DNA from: CAVRUD01 sp963849635
GTDB lineage: Bacteria > Chloroflexota > Chloroflexia > Thermomicrobiales > UBA6265
Length of the DNA stretch: 64,000 nt
Assembly: GCA_963849635.1 (NCBI GenBank)
Contig: CAWKIA010000021.1
Span: 47,354-111,353, forward strand
Direction: 5' to 3'
The notes under the pieces were generated by a model. The model worked only from the letters and a program-made list of their open reading frames with translations, was not told the origin of the DNA and ran no database searches. Positions 17,709 through 25,771 of the stretch are shown piece after piece. Position 1 is the first letter of the stretch. The number at the start of each line of letters is the position of its first letter. The position numbers and the translations under genes were made by a program.

Positions 17709-19574
17709 CTACCCATCTCCCGCCCCCGCCACCACCGCCGCATCTTCGACCGTCGCCGTGATCTCGGTGTCGCCGAGGAGCTCTTCCTCCCCGCGGACCT
17801 TGCGCTGCAGGTCGTAGAGCTCGTGGTAGAAGCCACCGCGCTGCAAGAGCTGGATGTGGGTGCCGCGCTCGACGATCTTCCCCTCCTGGAGGACGAGGAT
17901 CTGGTCGGCGTCGCGGACGGTATCGAGGCGCTGGGCAATGACGAAGGCGGTCCGGCCCTGGAGCAGGGTGCGCATCGCCGTCTGGATCGCCTCTTCGGTC
18001 TGGCTGTCGACCGAGCTGGTAGCGTCGTCCAGGATCAGGATGCGTGGATCCTGGAGGATGGCGCGGGCGATCGCGACACGCTGCTTCTGGCCGCCGGAGA
18101 GTGAGACGCCACGTTCGCCGACGACTGTCCGATATCCCTCGGGTAGGGTCTCGATGAAGTCGTGGATCTGGGCGGCCTTGGCCGCGGCGACGACCTCGGC
18201 GTGGCTGGCGCCCGGGCGGCCGAAGGCGATGTTTTCCGAGATTGGAATGGCGAAGAGGAAGGTCTCCTGGAGGACCATCCCGATCTGGGAGCGCAGCGAG
18301 CGGAGGGTGACGTCGCGCACGTCGTGACCGTCGATCGTGACCTTGCCGGCGGTGACGTCGTAAAACCGCGGGATCAGGTTCACGATGGCGGTCTTGCCGC
18401 TGCCGGTCGGCCCGACGATCGCCACGGTCTCGCCTGGGGTGGCGGTGAACGAGACGCCGGAAAGGGCATCACGGCGGGCGCCGGCGAAGCGGAAGGTGAC
18501 GTCCTCGAAGATGACTTCGCCCGCAATCTGCTTCAGGTCGACGGCGCCATTGCGGTTGGTGATCTTCGGGCGGGTGTCGAGGATCTCGAAGATCCGTTCC
18601 GCCGAGGCTCTCGCCCGGGCGATGCGATTGACGACGAAGCCCAACCAGCGGATCGGCTCGGCGACCAGGATCAGGTAGCGATTGAAGGCGACCAGGGTGC
18701 CGACCGTCATCGCCCCGGAGAGGACCCTGTAACCGCCCAACCAGAGGACCGCTGCCAGGCCGCAGCCCGAGAGAGCGAGGAGCAGGGAGTAGGTGAACGA
18801 CCAGCGCTTGGCGGTATCGAGATTCCGGCCGAAAAGTTCGGTGAGTTCGGCCTCGAACCGGGTGATCTCGTTCTTCTCCTGGGCGAAGGCGCGGACGACC
18901 CGGCCGCCGGCGACGTTTTCCTGGAGGGCGGTGGTCATGACGCCGAACTGCTGCTGGACCCGCAGGAAGAGGGGGCGGATGCCGGCCTCGTAGCGGATCG
19001 CTCCGGCCATGAGGAAGGGCAGGCTGCCGACGGCCACGATGGTGAGCAACCAGTCGATGCGCAGCAGCACGATGGTGACGCCGATGAAGGTACCGAACAT
19101 GAGGGGGATCGTGCGGAGGCTGACCTGGAGCATGGTCCGGATGCTGTTGATATCCTCGGTTGCCCGCGACATCAGCTGGCCGGTCTGGGCCCGGTCGTAG
19201 TAGCTGAAGGGCATGACCTGGAGATGGCTGTAGAGTTCCTGGCGGATGTCGAAGCCGACGAGCTCGGAGACCGTATTGATCATATAGACGCGGCCGAAGG
19301 TGAACAGACCCTGGAGGATGACCAGCCCGATCAGAACAAGGGCAGAGCGGAGGAGATAGTCGGCGTCTCCGTCCTCGACGCCGTGGTCGATGGCGTCGGC
19401 CAGCACGAACGGGATGATCAGTTGGAGTGCGAGTGCCGCGAAGAGGGAGATGTACGCAACAGTCATCCTGCCCTTGTAGGGCCGGATGTAGCCAAGTATC
19501 CGTGTCAGATTGCCCACCGGAATGTGTCCCCGCGCTCTTGGACCCGCCCACGATCCGCGGCCGGTAGGGTACAC
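17709..19574 (-). CDS. ABC exporter half-transporter with degenerate catalytic site
   Basis: This is an ABC-B exporter subunit with six transmembrane helices followed by a nucleotide-binding domain. Walker A is GPTGSGKTA and the signature is the canonical LSGGQKQR. Walker B ends LILDDATSS, so the catalytic Glu is replaced by Asp. This is the usual pattern of the non-hydrolysing site of a heterodimer whose partner is the next gene (15697-17484). The first residues before VGNLTRILGYIRPYKG look non-coding, so a GTG near 19517 is a plausible alternative start. It is first in the operon. Confidence 0.88.
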   Translation of the reverse strand: MYPTGRGSWAGPRARGHIPVGNLTRILGYIRPYKGRMTVAYISLFAALALQLIIPFVLADAIDHGVEDGDADYLLRSALVLIGLVILQGLFTFGRVYMINTVSELVGFDIRQELYSHLQVMPFSYYDRAQTGQLMSRATEDINSIRTMLQVSLRTIPLMFGTFIGVTIVLLRIDWLLTIVAVGSLPFLMAGAIRYEAGIRPLFLRVQQQFGVMTTALQENVAGGRVVRAFAQEKNEITRFEAELTELFGRNLDTAKRWSFTYSLLLALSGCGLAAVLWLGGYRVLSGAMTVGTLVAFNRYLILVAEPIRWLGFVVNRIARARASAERIFEILDTRPKITNRNGAVDLKQIAGEVIFEDVTFRFAGARRDALSGVSFTATPGETVAIVGPTGSGKTAIVNLIPRFYDVTAGKVTIDGHDVRDVTLRSLRSQIGMVLQETFLFAIPISENIAFGRPGASHAEVVAAAKAAQIHDFIETLPEGYRTVVGERGVSLSGGQKQRVAIARAILQDPRILILDDATSSVDSQTEEAIQTAMRTLLQGRTAFVIAQRLDTVRDADQILVLQEGKIVERGTHIQLLQRGGFYHELYDLQRKVRGEEELLGDTEITATVEDAAVVAGAGDG

Positions 19575-19768
19575 CCTTTAGCCGTTTGCCGCACCAAGGG
19601 TTTGCGGCAATGGTAGCGACCGGCTCTTTCGGTGGTCAGCACCACCGATAACGACGGCCCCCACGCATCCACAACCCTGGTTGTGTGGTATGCGCCAATT
19701 AGGTAGGACTTTCAGGCATCCGGAACGGCTAGACTCAGATGGTGTGACGCTATCAACAAGGAGCACCG

Positions 19769-20233
19769 ATGACAGATAAAACCCGGAGGAGGGCGCCGAG
19801 AACCGCACAATGGGAACGGCTGCGCGATGTCCGCGACCAACTCCTGCGCTTGCACAAGGCGATCATCGTAGCGGAGCGGGCGCGGTACGAAGCGGCGCAT
19901 GGGCCGGTTGCCAATGAGGTTGCTCTCTTCCACCTGGTCTCCGGCGATCCGTTCTTCGCCTGGCTGCGCCCGATGACCGTCCTGATCGTCGGGATCGACG
20001 AGCGGCTGGATGGGACGGAGCCGGTCGGCGACGAGGACCTGGGCACGATGGGGACGGAGGTCCGCTCGGTGCTGGTCTCGACCGAGCAGGGAAACGAGTT
20101 TCGGCGCCATTACCAGCGCCTGCTTCAGGACGAGCCGCATATCGTGGTCGATCACGGGCGGGTGATGCGACTGCTGCCCGAACAGCCTGAGAAGCGTTCG
20201 AGAGACGAAGGGCCCGGGGTTGATGGAAGTTGA
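19769..20233 (+). CDS. Conserved hypothetical helical protein
   Basis: I do not recognise a named family. The 154-aa soluble protein is predominantly helical: a first helix with DQLLRLHKAIIVAERARYE, then FHLVSGDPFFAWLRPMTVLIVGIDE and LVSTEQGNEFRRHYQRLLQ. Conserved-looking aromatic and Pro residues (PFFAWLRP) suggest real coding, and AAGGAG lies 7 bases before the ATG. It stands alone, divergent from the ABC exporter operon. The annotation rests on the ribosome-binding site and coding-like composition. Confidence 0.6.
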   Translation: MTDKTRRRAPRTAQWERLRDVRDQLLRLHKAIIVAERARYEAAHGPVANEVALFHLVSGDPFFAWLRPMTVLIVGIDERLDGTEPVGDEDLGTMGTEVRSVLVSTEQGNEFRRHYQRLLQDEPHIVVDHGRVMRLLPEQPEKRSRDEGPGVDGS

Positions 20234-20277
20234 AGTACTGATCGGTGGATTTGGCGCGGGAGCAGACACGCCGTCTT

Positions 20278-20346
20278 GAGGCCGCCCGGGGCTAAAAGAC
20301 CCCGGGCTATCTCTGGGACGGAAGCCGGCTCAAGCCGGCTCGCGAC
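20278..20346. repeat. Solo REP-like two-hairpin module
   Basis: This consists of a GCCCGGGGCTAAAAGACCCCGGGC hairpin followed, after 13 bases, by an AGCCGGCTCAAGCCGGCT stem. It matches one arm of the RAYT-flanking and 17.5-kb elements. A related but different short repeat (CCCGGGCTGAACC, then ACAAAG, then CCAGGGCTATGAAC) follows at 20408-20446 and has a cousin at 36001-36056. Confidence 0.75.
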
Positions 20347-20450
20347 CCCGTGGCCACGCAGCGGGGGGACGCCAAGAATGCCGCATTCATTCTTCAACCT
20401 CCATAAATCCCGGGCTGAACCGACAAAGCGCTTCCAGGGCTATGAACGGG

Positions 20451-20478
20451 CCGGGCCGGGATGAGTTCCCCGGCCCGG
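20451..20478. terminator. Bidirectional terminator-like hairpin
   Basis: A perfect 10-bp stem (CCGGGCCGGG / CCCGGCCCGG) with an 8-base loop lies between the ends of the convergent genes at 19769-20233 and 20535-21161. No strong T-run follows, so efficiency is uncertain. Confidence 0.55.
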
Positions 20479-20534
20479 CTTCGTCAAAGTGTGTTGTTCC
20501 TGGATTCGCCCGATTTGACTGACGACGGCGCCGA

Positions 20535-21161
20535 CTAGGCGACGGTGCCGTCCGCCGCGAAGGTGATGACGTCGTCGATGCGCCAGCCGGCGGCGGTCTC
20601 GGCGGCGATCATGTAGAGGACTTCAACCGGGTCGGGGTTGGCGACGGTGTCGACGATGACGTAGGCGCCCGCGCGGCCGTCGCCATGGATAGTGACGTTC
20701 AGGATCGCGTAGAGGGCCGTCTGCTCCTCGTCTGGGACGGAAACCGGGGGGATCGCGACGACACCGGCGATCTCCTCCGCCGTGAACGATGCACGGATCC
20801 GGCTCTCAGTGAGGAGCGAGAAGTAGCGGGAGAGGTTACCGGAGTTCTCGCAGGCGAAGGATTGGCTGAAGATGGCTGTCACCGCGGTGGCGGTCTCGGC
20901 ATCGGCCGGTACACCGGCGGGGACGGCAAACGGAATATCGCTGGCCATCGCAGCCCGGGGAGCTTCGGCCTCTTCGGCCGGGGTCGCGAGGGAGTTGAGG
21001 ACCCCCGGCAGCAGCGTGTTGATCACGCACTGGGCCGGAGGTACGACGAATGTGGAGCGGTCGCTGGCCGCGGCCGGTGTAGCGTCTTGCGCGGAGACGG
21101 CCGAACTCCCGAGCACAACGAGGGATCCGACGACGAGAGAAAGCATCCAGAGACGACGCAC
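20535..21161 (-). CDS. Secreted hypothetical protein, possibly NTF2/SnoaL-like
   Basis: A signal peptide (residues 1-24, ending SSAVSAQ) is followed by about 180 residues. The C-terminal half alternates strands and ends with AETAAGWRIDDVITF. A conserved-type Trp-Arg-Ile-Asp-Asp ending after a strand is common in cone-shaped NTF2-like domains of secreted Thermomicrobia proteins; this is inference. The GTG at 21161 has AGGGAGG 7 bases upstream. There is no operon partner. Function is unknown. Confidence 0.65.
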   Translation of the reverse strand: MRRLWMLSLVVGSLVVLGSSAVSAQDATPAAASDRSTFVVPPAQCVINTLLPGVLNSLATPAEEAEAPRAAMASDIPFAVPAGVPADAETATAVTAIFSQSFACENSGNLSRYFSLLTESRIRASFTAEEIAGVVAIPPVSVPDEEQTALYAILNVTIHGDGRAGAYVIVDTVANPDPVEVLYMIAAETAAGWRIDDVITFAADGTVA

Positions 21162-21303
21162 GTTGTCCTCCCTTTCCCGAACGCACGCACCACGAAGCCC
21201 AACCCGAACGGCTGGGGATTAAACTGTGGCTGCGACTCCGAGTGTCTGCGGCAATGGGCCCGATGTCAACGATTTTCCGGGAAGAGACCGGATTGCACGC
21301 CAT

Positions 21304-22116
21304 TTACGGCGTCGGATCGCCTTCAGGGTGGGCAAGTCGACGCTCCACTCGGCTCCTGGCGTACTCGAGGTGGCCCTGCATCGCGCGGCTGGCGCCTTCG
21401 CCATCGCGCTGCCGGATGGCGGCGGCGATCAGAACGTGGTGACCGTGATCGCCCGCCCGGACTTCCTCGAGGGAGCGGGTGGGATCGACGGTGTGCAGCT
21501 CGGAGGAGTACAGCTCGATGAGCGACTCGACGATCTGAGCGAGGACCAAGTTACCGGAGGCGCGGGCGATGGCGCAGTGGAAGATGCTGTTGACGCGGAA
21601 GTAGCCGTCGGCGTCGCGCGCCAGCAACTGCTCTCCCTGGTGGACGACGCGATCGATCTCGTCGAGGTCAGCTGCGCTGCCAAGGTCGGCTGCCAGCTCG
21701 GCAAGGTGGGGCTCGATCAGGAGGCGCGCATCGAGGAGCTGGAGGAGAGTGTGGTGCTCCAAGATGCCATAGCCGGGGTTGGAGAGCATCATGCGCTCGC
21801 GATCGCGCCGGACGTAGATACCGGAGCCGTGCTTGATATCGACGACGCCGGTGGCCTGGAGGCGACGGAGGGCTTCGCGCATGGTCGGGGTGGCGACCGA
21901 AAACTGGTCGGCCAGGGCCTTGGCGGAGGGGAGGCGATCACCGGGCCCGAGATTGCGGTCGCGGATCATCGCCAGCACCTGCCGGGCCAGATAGACCGAC
22001 AGATTCGGACGGGCGTCAGATGTTGAGATGGGAACGAGGGTTACGGCGTCTTGGTCCACGGTTGTTCCCGGGGCTGAGCCGGCGCGGCGTACGCAGCCGG
22101 AAAGAGATCTAGTCAT
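21304..22116 (-). CDS. GntR-family transcriptional regulator, FadR/FCD type
   Basis: The DNA-binding wHTH (RPNLSVYLARQVLAMIRD, GDRLPSAKALADQFSVATPTMREALRRL) is followed by an all-helical FCD ligand domain. The latter has metal-ligand type residues (D-x3-L near LLDARLLIEP, and H residues in NSIFHCAIA and GDHGHHVLIAA). It is divergent from the sugar ABC operon and probably controls it and the mannosidase gene. A TCATCTAGT site overlaps the ATG at 22116. A GTG at 22059 with GGGAA upstream is therefore a credible alternative start that would leave the site free for autoregulation. Confidence 0.85.
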   Translation of the reverse strand: MTRSLSGCVRRAGSAPGTTVDQDAVTLVPISTSDARPNLSVYLARQVLAMIRDRNLGPGDRLPSAKALADQFSVATPTMREALRRLQATGVVDIKHGSGIYVRRDRERMMLSNPGYGILEHHTLLQLLDARLLIEPHLAELAADLGSAADLDEIDRVVHQGEQLLARDADGYFRVNSIFHCAIARASGNLVLAQIVESLIELYSSELHTVDPTRSLEEVRAGDHGHHVLIAAAIRQRDGEGASRAMQGHLEYARSRVERRLAHPEGDPTP

Positions 22117-22127
22117 CTAGTCGATTA
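22105..22127. promoter_or_regulatory. Operator-like site at the GntR regulator start
   Basis: The reverse strand reads GATGACTAGATCTCTTTCC, matching 22253-22271 (AGTCACTAGATCTCTTTTC) at most positions. The forward strand contains TCATCTAGTcGATTA, which resembles the left part of the palindrome before the GH38 gene. It is probably bound by the adjacent GntR protein. Confidence 0.55.
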
Positions 22128-22200
22128 TCGTGGACTCTACGGGGCCGTACCGGGATCTGTCAATCGATTGCGCGACGCCGGTCGCCAGCAATGTGCCGGG

Positions 22201-22230
22201 TTGACAAGGTTCCGACCCCGGCCCTATGAT
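22201..22230 (+). promoter_or_regulatory. Sigma-70-type promoter of the sugar ABC operon
   Basis: TTGACA at 22201-22206 and TATGAT at 22225-22230 are separated by 18 bases. Transcription would start near 22237, leading into the binding-protein gene at 22396. Confidence 0.7.
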
Positions 22231-22252
22231 CGGGGCGATCGGACTATTGAGC

Positions 22253-22271
22253 AAGTCACTAGATCTCTTTT
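22253..22271. promoter_or_regulatory. Operator-like site downstream of the sugar operon promoter
   Basis: AGTCACTAGATCTCTTTTC repeats the sequence found at the GntR start (22105-22127, reverse strand). It lies about 20 bases past the predicted transcription start, where a bound repressor would block elongation or initiation. Confidence 0.55.
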
Positions 22272-22395
22272 CGGGGTCTCCGTGAGTTTTTGAGATCGTG
22301 CGGGTCTACTGGGGCCGTGGTCAGCGTTGCGCGACCCATCGATGGCGTGGTCGCGCGGAGACGAGATGCCGCCTGTGCGGCAGGAGGAAGATCCC

Positions 22396-23748
22396 GTGGC
22401 AGACCTGAATCGCCAATCGGCGCGGTTCCTTCGCTCGGCAGGTCAGATGGGTCAGCGGCAGGCCAACCGGCGCCGCTTCGTTCAGGGCGCCGGCGCCCTG
22501 GGTCTTTCGGCCGCCGGCCTCGGCGCGACGGGGCTCGCCGGTTTCAACCGGCGGGGCGTCAGCGCCCAGGACGTGACGACCCTCAACCTCGCCCACGACA
22601 AGGCGCCCTGGCAGGATTTCTTCATAGCAATGGGCGAGTCGGCCCAGGCGGCGATCAACGTCAACTGGGAGCCGACCTCCTACTCCACCACCGATGCCTA
22701 CCGCGCCGCCGTGTTGCCGACCCTTTCTACCGACGATGCACCGGACGTCTTCACCTGGTGGTCCGGTTATCGCCTGGAAGAGCTCTTCAACGAGAACGTC
22801 CTGCTCGATGTCTCCGACATGTGGACCACCGCGATCGGCAACGGTGACCTGCCGGAATCCATTGCCCCCAACTTCACCTTTGCCGACAAGCAGTACGCCC
22901 TGCCGACCCATGCGTCCTACTGGGTCGTCTTCTACAACAAGAAGGTGTTCGACGAGCAGAGCCTAACCCCGCCCGCAACCTGGGACGAGCTGCTGGCGGC
23001 GGCGGAGAAGCTCAAGGCGGCAGACGTCATCCCGTTCGGCGCGACGGTCGTCGGCCGCTGGCCCAGCTTTATCTGGTTCGAGGAGATGGTGCTGCGCACC
23101 GACCCGGCGTTCTACGAATCCCTCACCGCCGGCCAGGCCAAGTACACCGATCCAACCTGCGTCCAGGCCATGGAGACCTGGAAGGGCCTGATCGACAAGG
23201 AGTACTTCAACTCCTTCGACATCGACCTCTTCACCGACGTGCCAGGCATGTTCGCCAACGGCGAGATTGCGATGGTCCCGGTCGGCAGCTGGTACCAGAG
23301 CAACTTCCTCACCGCTGGGATGGTGCCGGGTGAGGACTACGATGTCTTCATCATGCCGAACATCAACCCGGCCCTGACCGACAAGGTCGCGATCGTCGAG
23401 ACCGGCGCCCTCTGCATCCCGGCCAAGGCACCGAACCTGGAGGCCGCCAAGGAGATGCTGGCCTGGTGGATCTCGCCTGAAGCCCAGACTGAATGGAGCA
23501 ACACGCTCGGCGACTCCCCAGCCAACCCGAAGGCAACAAACGACAATCCCGTCCTCACCAATCTCCTTGGGCAACTCACCGACGGCAACTACCGCTTCTA
23601 CCAGCGCTACTGGGAAGCATCGCCAGTGCCGATCGTTGAAAACGCCGTCGACTTCCTGGCCGAGTTCATGCTGAACCCCGGTGATTACATGAGCGTCCTG
23701 GAGCAGATCCAGGGGCTGGCCGATCAGGAGTGGGAGAAGCGGCAGTAG
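22396..23748 (+). CDS. Sugar ABC transporter substrate-binding protein (family 1)
   Basis: This is an extracellular solute-binding protein of about 450 aa. The N-terminus carries a Tat-like signal (RRRFVQGAGALGLSAAGL). The mature part has family-1 features such as LPTHASYWVVFYNKKVFDE, MFANGEIAMVPVGSWY and WWISPEAQTEWSNTLGDSP. The GTG at 22396 is chosen because AGGAGG is 8 bases upstream; earlier in-frame ATGs at 22327 and 22366 lack such a site. It is the first gene of the operon and is followed by an unusual hairpin array before the permease genes. The substrate is probably an oligosaccharide handled by the nearby GH38. Confidence 0.9.
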   Translation: MADLNRQSARFLRSAGQMGQRQANRRRFVQGAGALGLSAAGLGATGLAGFNRRGVSAQDVTTLNLAHDKAPWQDFFIAMGESAQAAINVNWEPTSYSTTDAYRAAVLPTLSTDDAPDVFTWWSGYRLEELFNENVLLDVSDMWTTAIGNGDLPESIAPNFTFADKQYALPTHASYWVVFYNKKVFDEQSLTPPATWDELLAAAEKLKAADVIPFGATVVGRWPSFIWFEEMVLRTDPAFYESLTAGQAKYTDPTCVQAMETWKGLIDKEYFNSFDIDLFTDVPGMFANGEIAMVPVGSWYQSNFLTAGMVPGEDYDVFIMPNINPALTDKVAIVETGALCIPAKAPNLEAAKEMLAWWISPEAQTEWSNTLGDSPANPKATNDNPVLTNLLGQLTDGNYRFYQRYWEASPVPIVENAVDFLAEFMLNPGDYMSVLEQIQGLADQEWEKRQ

Positions 23749-23749
23749 A

Positions 23750-23924
23750 GGGGGACAAAGCTGACGCTTTGAGGGGGACAGGGCTTGCGCCCAGTGGGGG
23801 ACAGCCCTTGCGGGCTGAGGGGGAGGGGGACCTCACCCCCTTTCCCCCTCTCCCCCACACGGCGTCCGCCGTGTCCCCCTCAAGGCGATAGCCTTGTCCC
23901 CTACAGCCCGCAGGGCTGTCCCCC
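23750..23924. repeat. Array of six 6-bp-stem hairpins between binding-protein and permease genes
   Basis: Three units on the left each read GGGGGA followed by a 6-bp stem with a 4-base loop: CAAAGC/GCTTTG, CAGGGC/GCCCAG and CAGCCC/GGGCTG. Three units on the right are the same design in reverse orientation, stem then TCCCC: CACGGC/GCCGTG, CAAGGC/GCCTTG and CAGCCC/GGGCTG (3-base loop). Stem sequences differ but five of six pair perfectly. The centre (23818-23856) is a purine/pyrimidine run resembling the dispersed CCTCACCCCC repeat. The array ends 13 bases before the permease ATG. Confidence 0.8.
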
Positions 23925-23937
23925 TCGGAGTGAGTTC

Positions 23938-24876
23938 ATGGCGCAGTTGACCCAGGAGACGTCGGCACGGCTGCGGGAAATCCAGCCGATTGCGCCTCGG
24001 GAGGCTCGCACTGCTACCAGGGCGGTGCGGAGCCTCACGCCGTACCTCTTCCTGGCGCCGGCAGTGGCGATGGTCGGCGTGCTGATGCTCTATCCGTTCG
24101 TGCGGAGCGCCTATCTCAGCTTCACCGACTACGGCGGCATCGGCACGCCGGACTGGATCGGCCTCGACAACTACGACCAGCTCATCAACGACCCGATCCT
24201 GGAGGAGTCGATCCGCAACACGCTCCTCTGGGTGGTCGGGACGCTGGTCTTGCCGGTCGGACTCGGGCTCCTGATCGCGGTCTTCAGCTTCGACATGAAG
24301 GGCGGCGCGTTTTACCGCGTGCCGTTCCTGCTGCCGTATGCCCTCTCCGGAACGGCCATCGCGACGGTCTGGCAGTTCATGCTCGTGCGGGATGGCGCGC
24401 TCAACAGCGTGCTGGAGGGAGTCGGGCTGGAATCGCTGACCCGCTCCTGGCTGCTGCGGCCGCCGACGAACACATGGGCGATGATCGTCGCCTCGACCTG
24501 GCAGTCGGTCGGGGTGAGCGTGCTGCTCTTCTTGATCGGGTTGCAGGTTATCCCGAAGGACCCGATCGAGGCGGCGCGGCTGGACGGAGCGCAGGGCATT
24601 CGGCTCTTCTGGGACATGACGTTTCCGCTGCTGCGGCCGATGACGGTCGTGATCGTCGGCATCTCCCTGGTCAATAGCCTGAAGACATTCGACATCATCT
24701 GGATCATGACGCAGGGCGGACCGGCCCGGTCATCGGAGACGCTGGCGGTGACGATGTACCGGGAGTCGTTCGTGATCCTGCGTCACGGCTACGGCTCCGC
24801 CATCGCGGTCGTGCTGAGCGCGATCGTCATCGCCGTCTCCTGGCTCTACCTACGCCGCTCGTTGAGGGTCGGCTGA
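23938..24876 (+). CDS. Sugar ABC transporter permease (MalF/UgpA-like)
   Basis: This inner-membrane permease of about 312 aa has six predicted transmembrane helices. The EAA loop for contact with the ATPase reads EAARLDGAQGIRLFWDMTFPLL near residue 215. The N-terminal helix TPYLFLAPAVAMVGVLMLYP is typical of the MalF/UgpA group. The ATG at 23938 has GGAGTGAG upstream, directly after the hairpin array. The stop shares one base with the start of the second permease (TGATG). No ATPase gene is in the locus, so it probably uses a shared MsmK/UgpC-type subunit encoded elsewhere. Confidence 0.92.
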   Translation: MAQLTQETSARLREIQPIAPREARTATRAVRSLTPYLFLAPAVAMVGVLMLYPFVRSAYLSFTDYGGIGTPDWIGLDNYDQLINDPILEESIRNTLLWVVGTLVLPVGLGLLIAVFSFDMKGGAFYRVPFLLPYALSGTAIATVWQFMLVRDGALNSVLEGVGLESLTRSWLLRPPTNTWAMIVASTWQSVGVSVLLFLIGLQVIPKDPIEAARLDGAQGIRLFWDMTFPLLRPMTVVIVGISLVNSLKTFDIIWIMTQGGPARSSETLAVTMYRESFVILRHGYGSAIAVVLSAIVIAVSWLYLRRSLRVG

Positions 24877-25703
24877 TGGGCCTTGCGCGACCCTTCCATC
24901 TGCTGCGCCACCTGATCCTGCTGGTCTTGGCCGCGCTCTGGATCGTGCCGCTCTATCTCGTGCTGATCAGCGCCTCGACCTCGTCCGAGGAGTACGGCGA
25001 CAACGGTCTCTGGCAACCGCCGAAGGACTTTGCGCTCTTCGACAACGTGGAGGCGGCGTGGAATGCCGCCAAGCTCGGGCGAGGCGGTCATCAGCACCTC
25101 CTTCTACGCGATCACTGGGGCGCTGCTGGCGGTCCTTCTCGCCGCGCTGGCCGCGTTCGCGATCGTCTCGCTGCGGGTGCGTTGGGGCTTCTTCTGGTTC
25201 ATGGTGATCTACCTGGGGACGATCTTCCCGATCCAGATGTACCTCTCGCCGCTCTACACCATGTACAGAGACTGGGATCTCTACAACAGCCATCTGGGGC
25301 TGCTGCTGTTCTACACCGCGATCGCGATCCCCTTCGCTACCTTCGTCATCCGCAACCACTTCACCGCATCCCGCACGACCTGAGCGAGGCGGCGCGGCTG
25401 GACGGCGCTTCCGCCCTGACGGTGTTTCGCCATGTCTTCGTGCCGCTCTCGCTCAATGCCTTTGTGACGGTCTTCATCCTCCAATTCACCTGGATCTGGA
25501 ACGACCTGCTCTTCGGGCTCACGCTCTCGAACAGTGCCGACATCCGCCCGATCATGGCGGCGCTGGCCGCTCTCCAGGGCCAGTTCGCCCGGACCGGGCC
25601 GCCGGTGGCCCTGGCCGGCGCCCTGCTCGTGTCGATCCCGACGTTCGTGCTCTTCTTCGCGGTGCAGCGGGTCTTTATCCGCGGGTTGCGGGCGACGGCC
25701 TGA
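24876..25703 (+). pseudogene. Sugar ABC transporter permease (MalG/UgpE-like) with two compensating frameshifts
   Basis: The first 67 codons (first helix and start of the periplasmic loop) and the last 105 codons are in one frame. The latter include the EAA loop SEAARLDGASALTVFRHVFVPLS and the last helices. The middle, from about 25078 to 25370, makes sense only in another frame: AVISTSFYAITGALLAVLLA, TIFPIQMYLSPLY and YTAIAIPFATFVIRNHF. Two single-base indels, near 25078 and 25372, would restore a normal ~276-aa MalG-type permease. Read as is, the middle becomes a soluble Arg/His-rich stretch. It is third in the sugar operon. Confidence 0.8.
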
Positions 25704-25771
25704 CCGACGCCAGAATTGAGCCGCCGGGTCGCCCCAACGCCATGGGCCAAACGTTTTGGACCTCTGCCCTG

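Noticed and set aside
18162..19616. Long open frame (484 codons) on the plus strand
   Set aside because: It is antisense to the ABC exporter gene with all its motifs; its product is acidic low-complexity sequence, a by-product of high GC.
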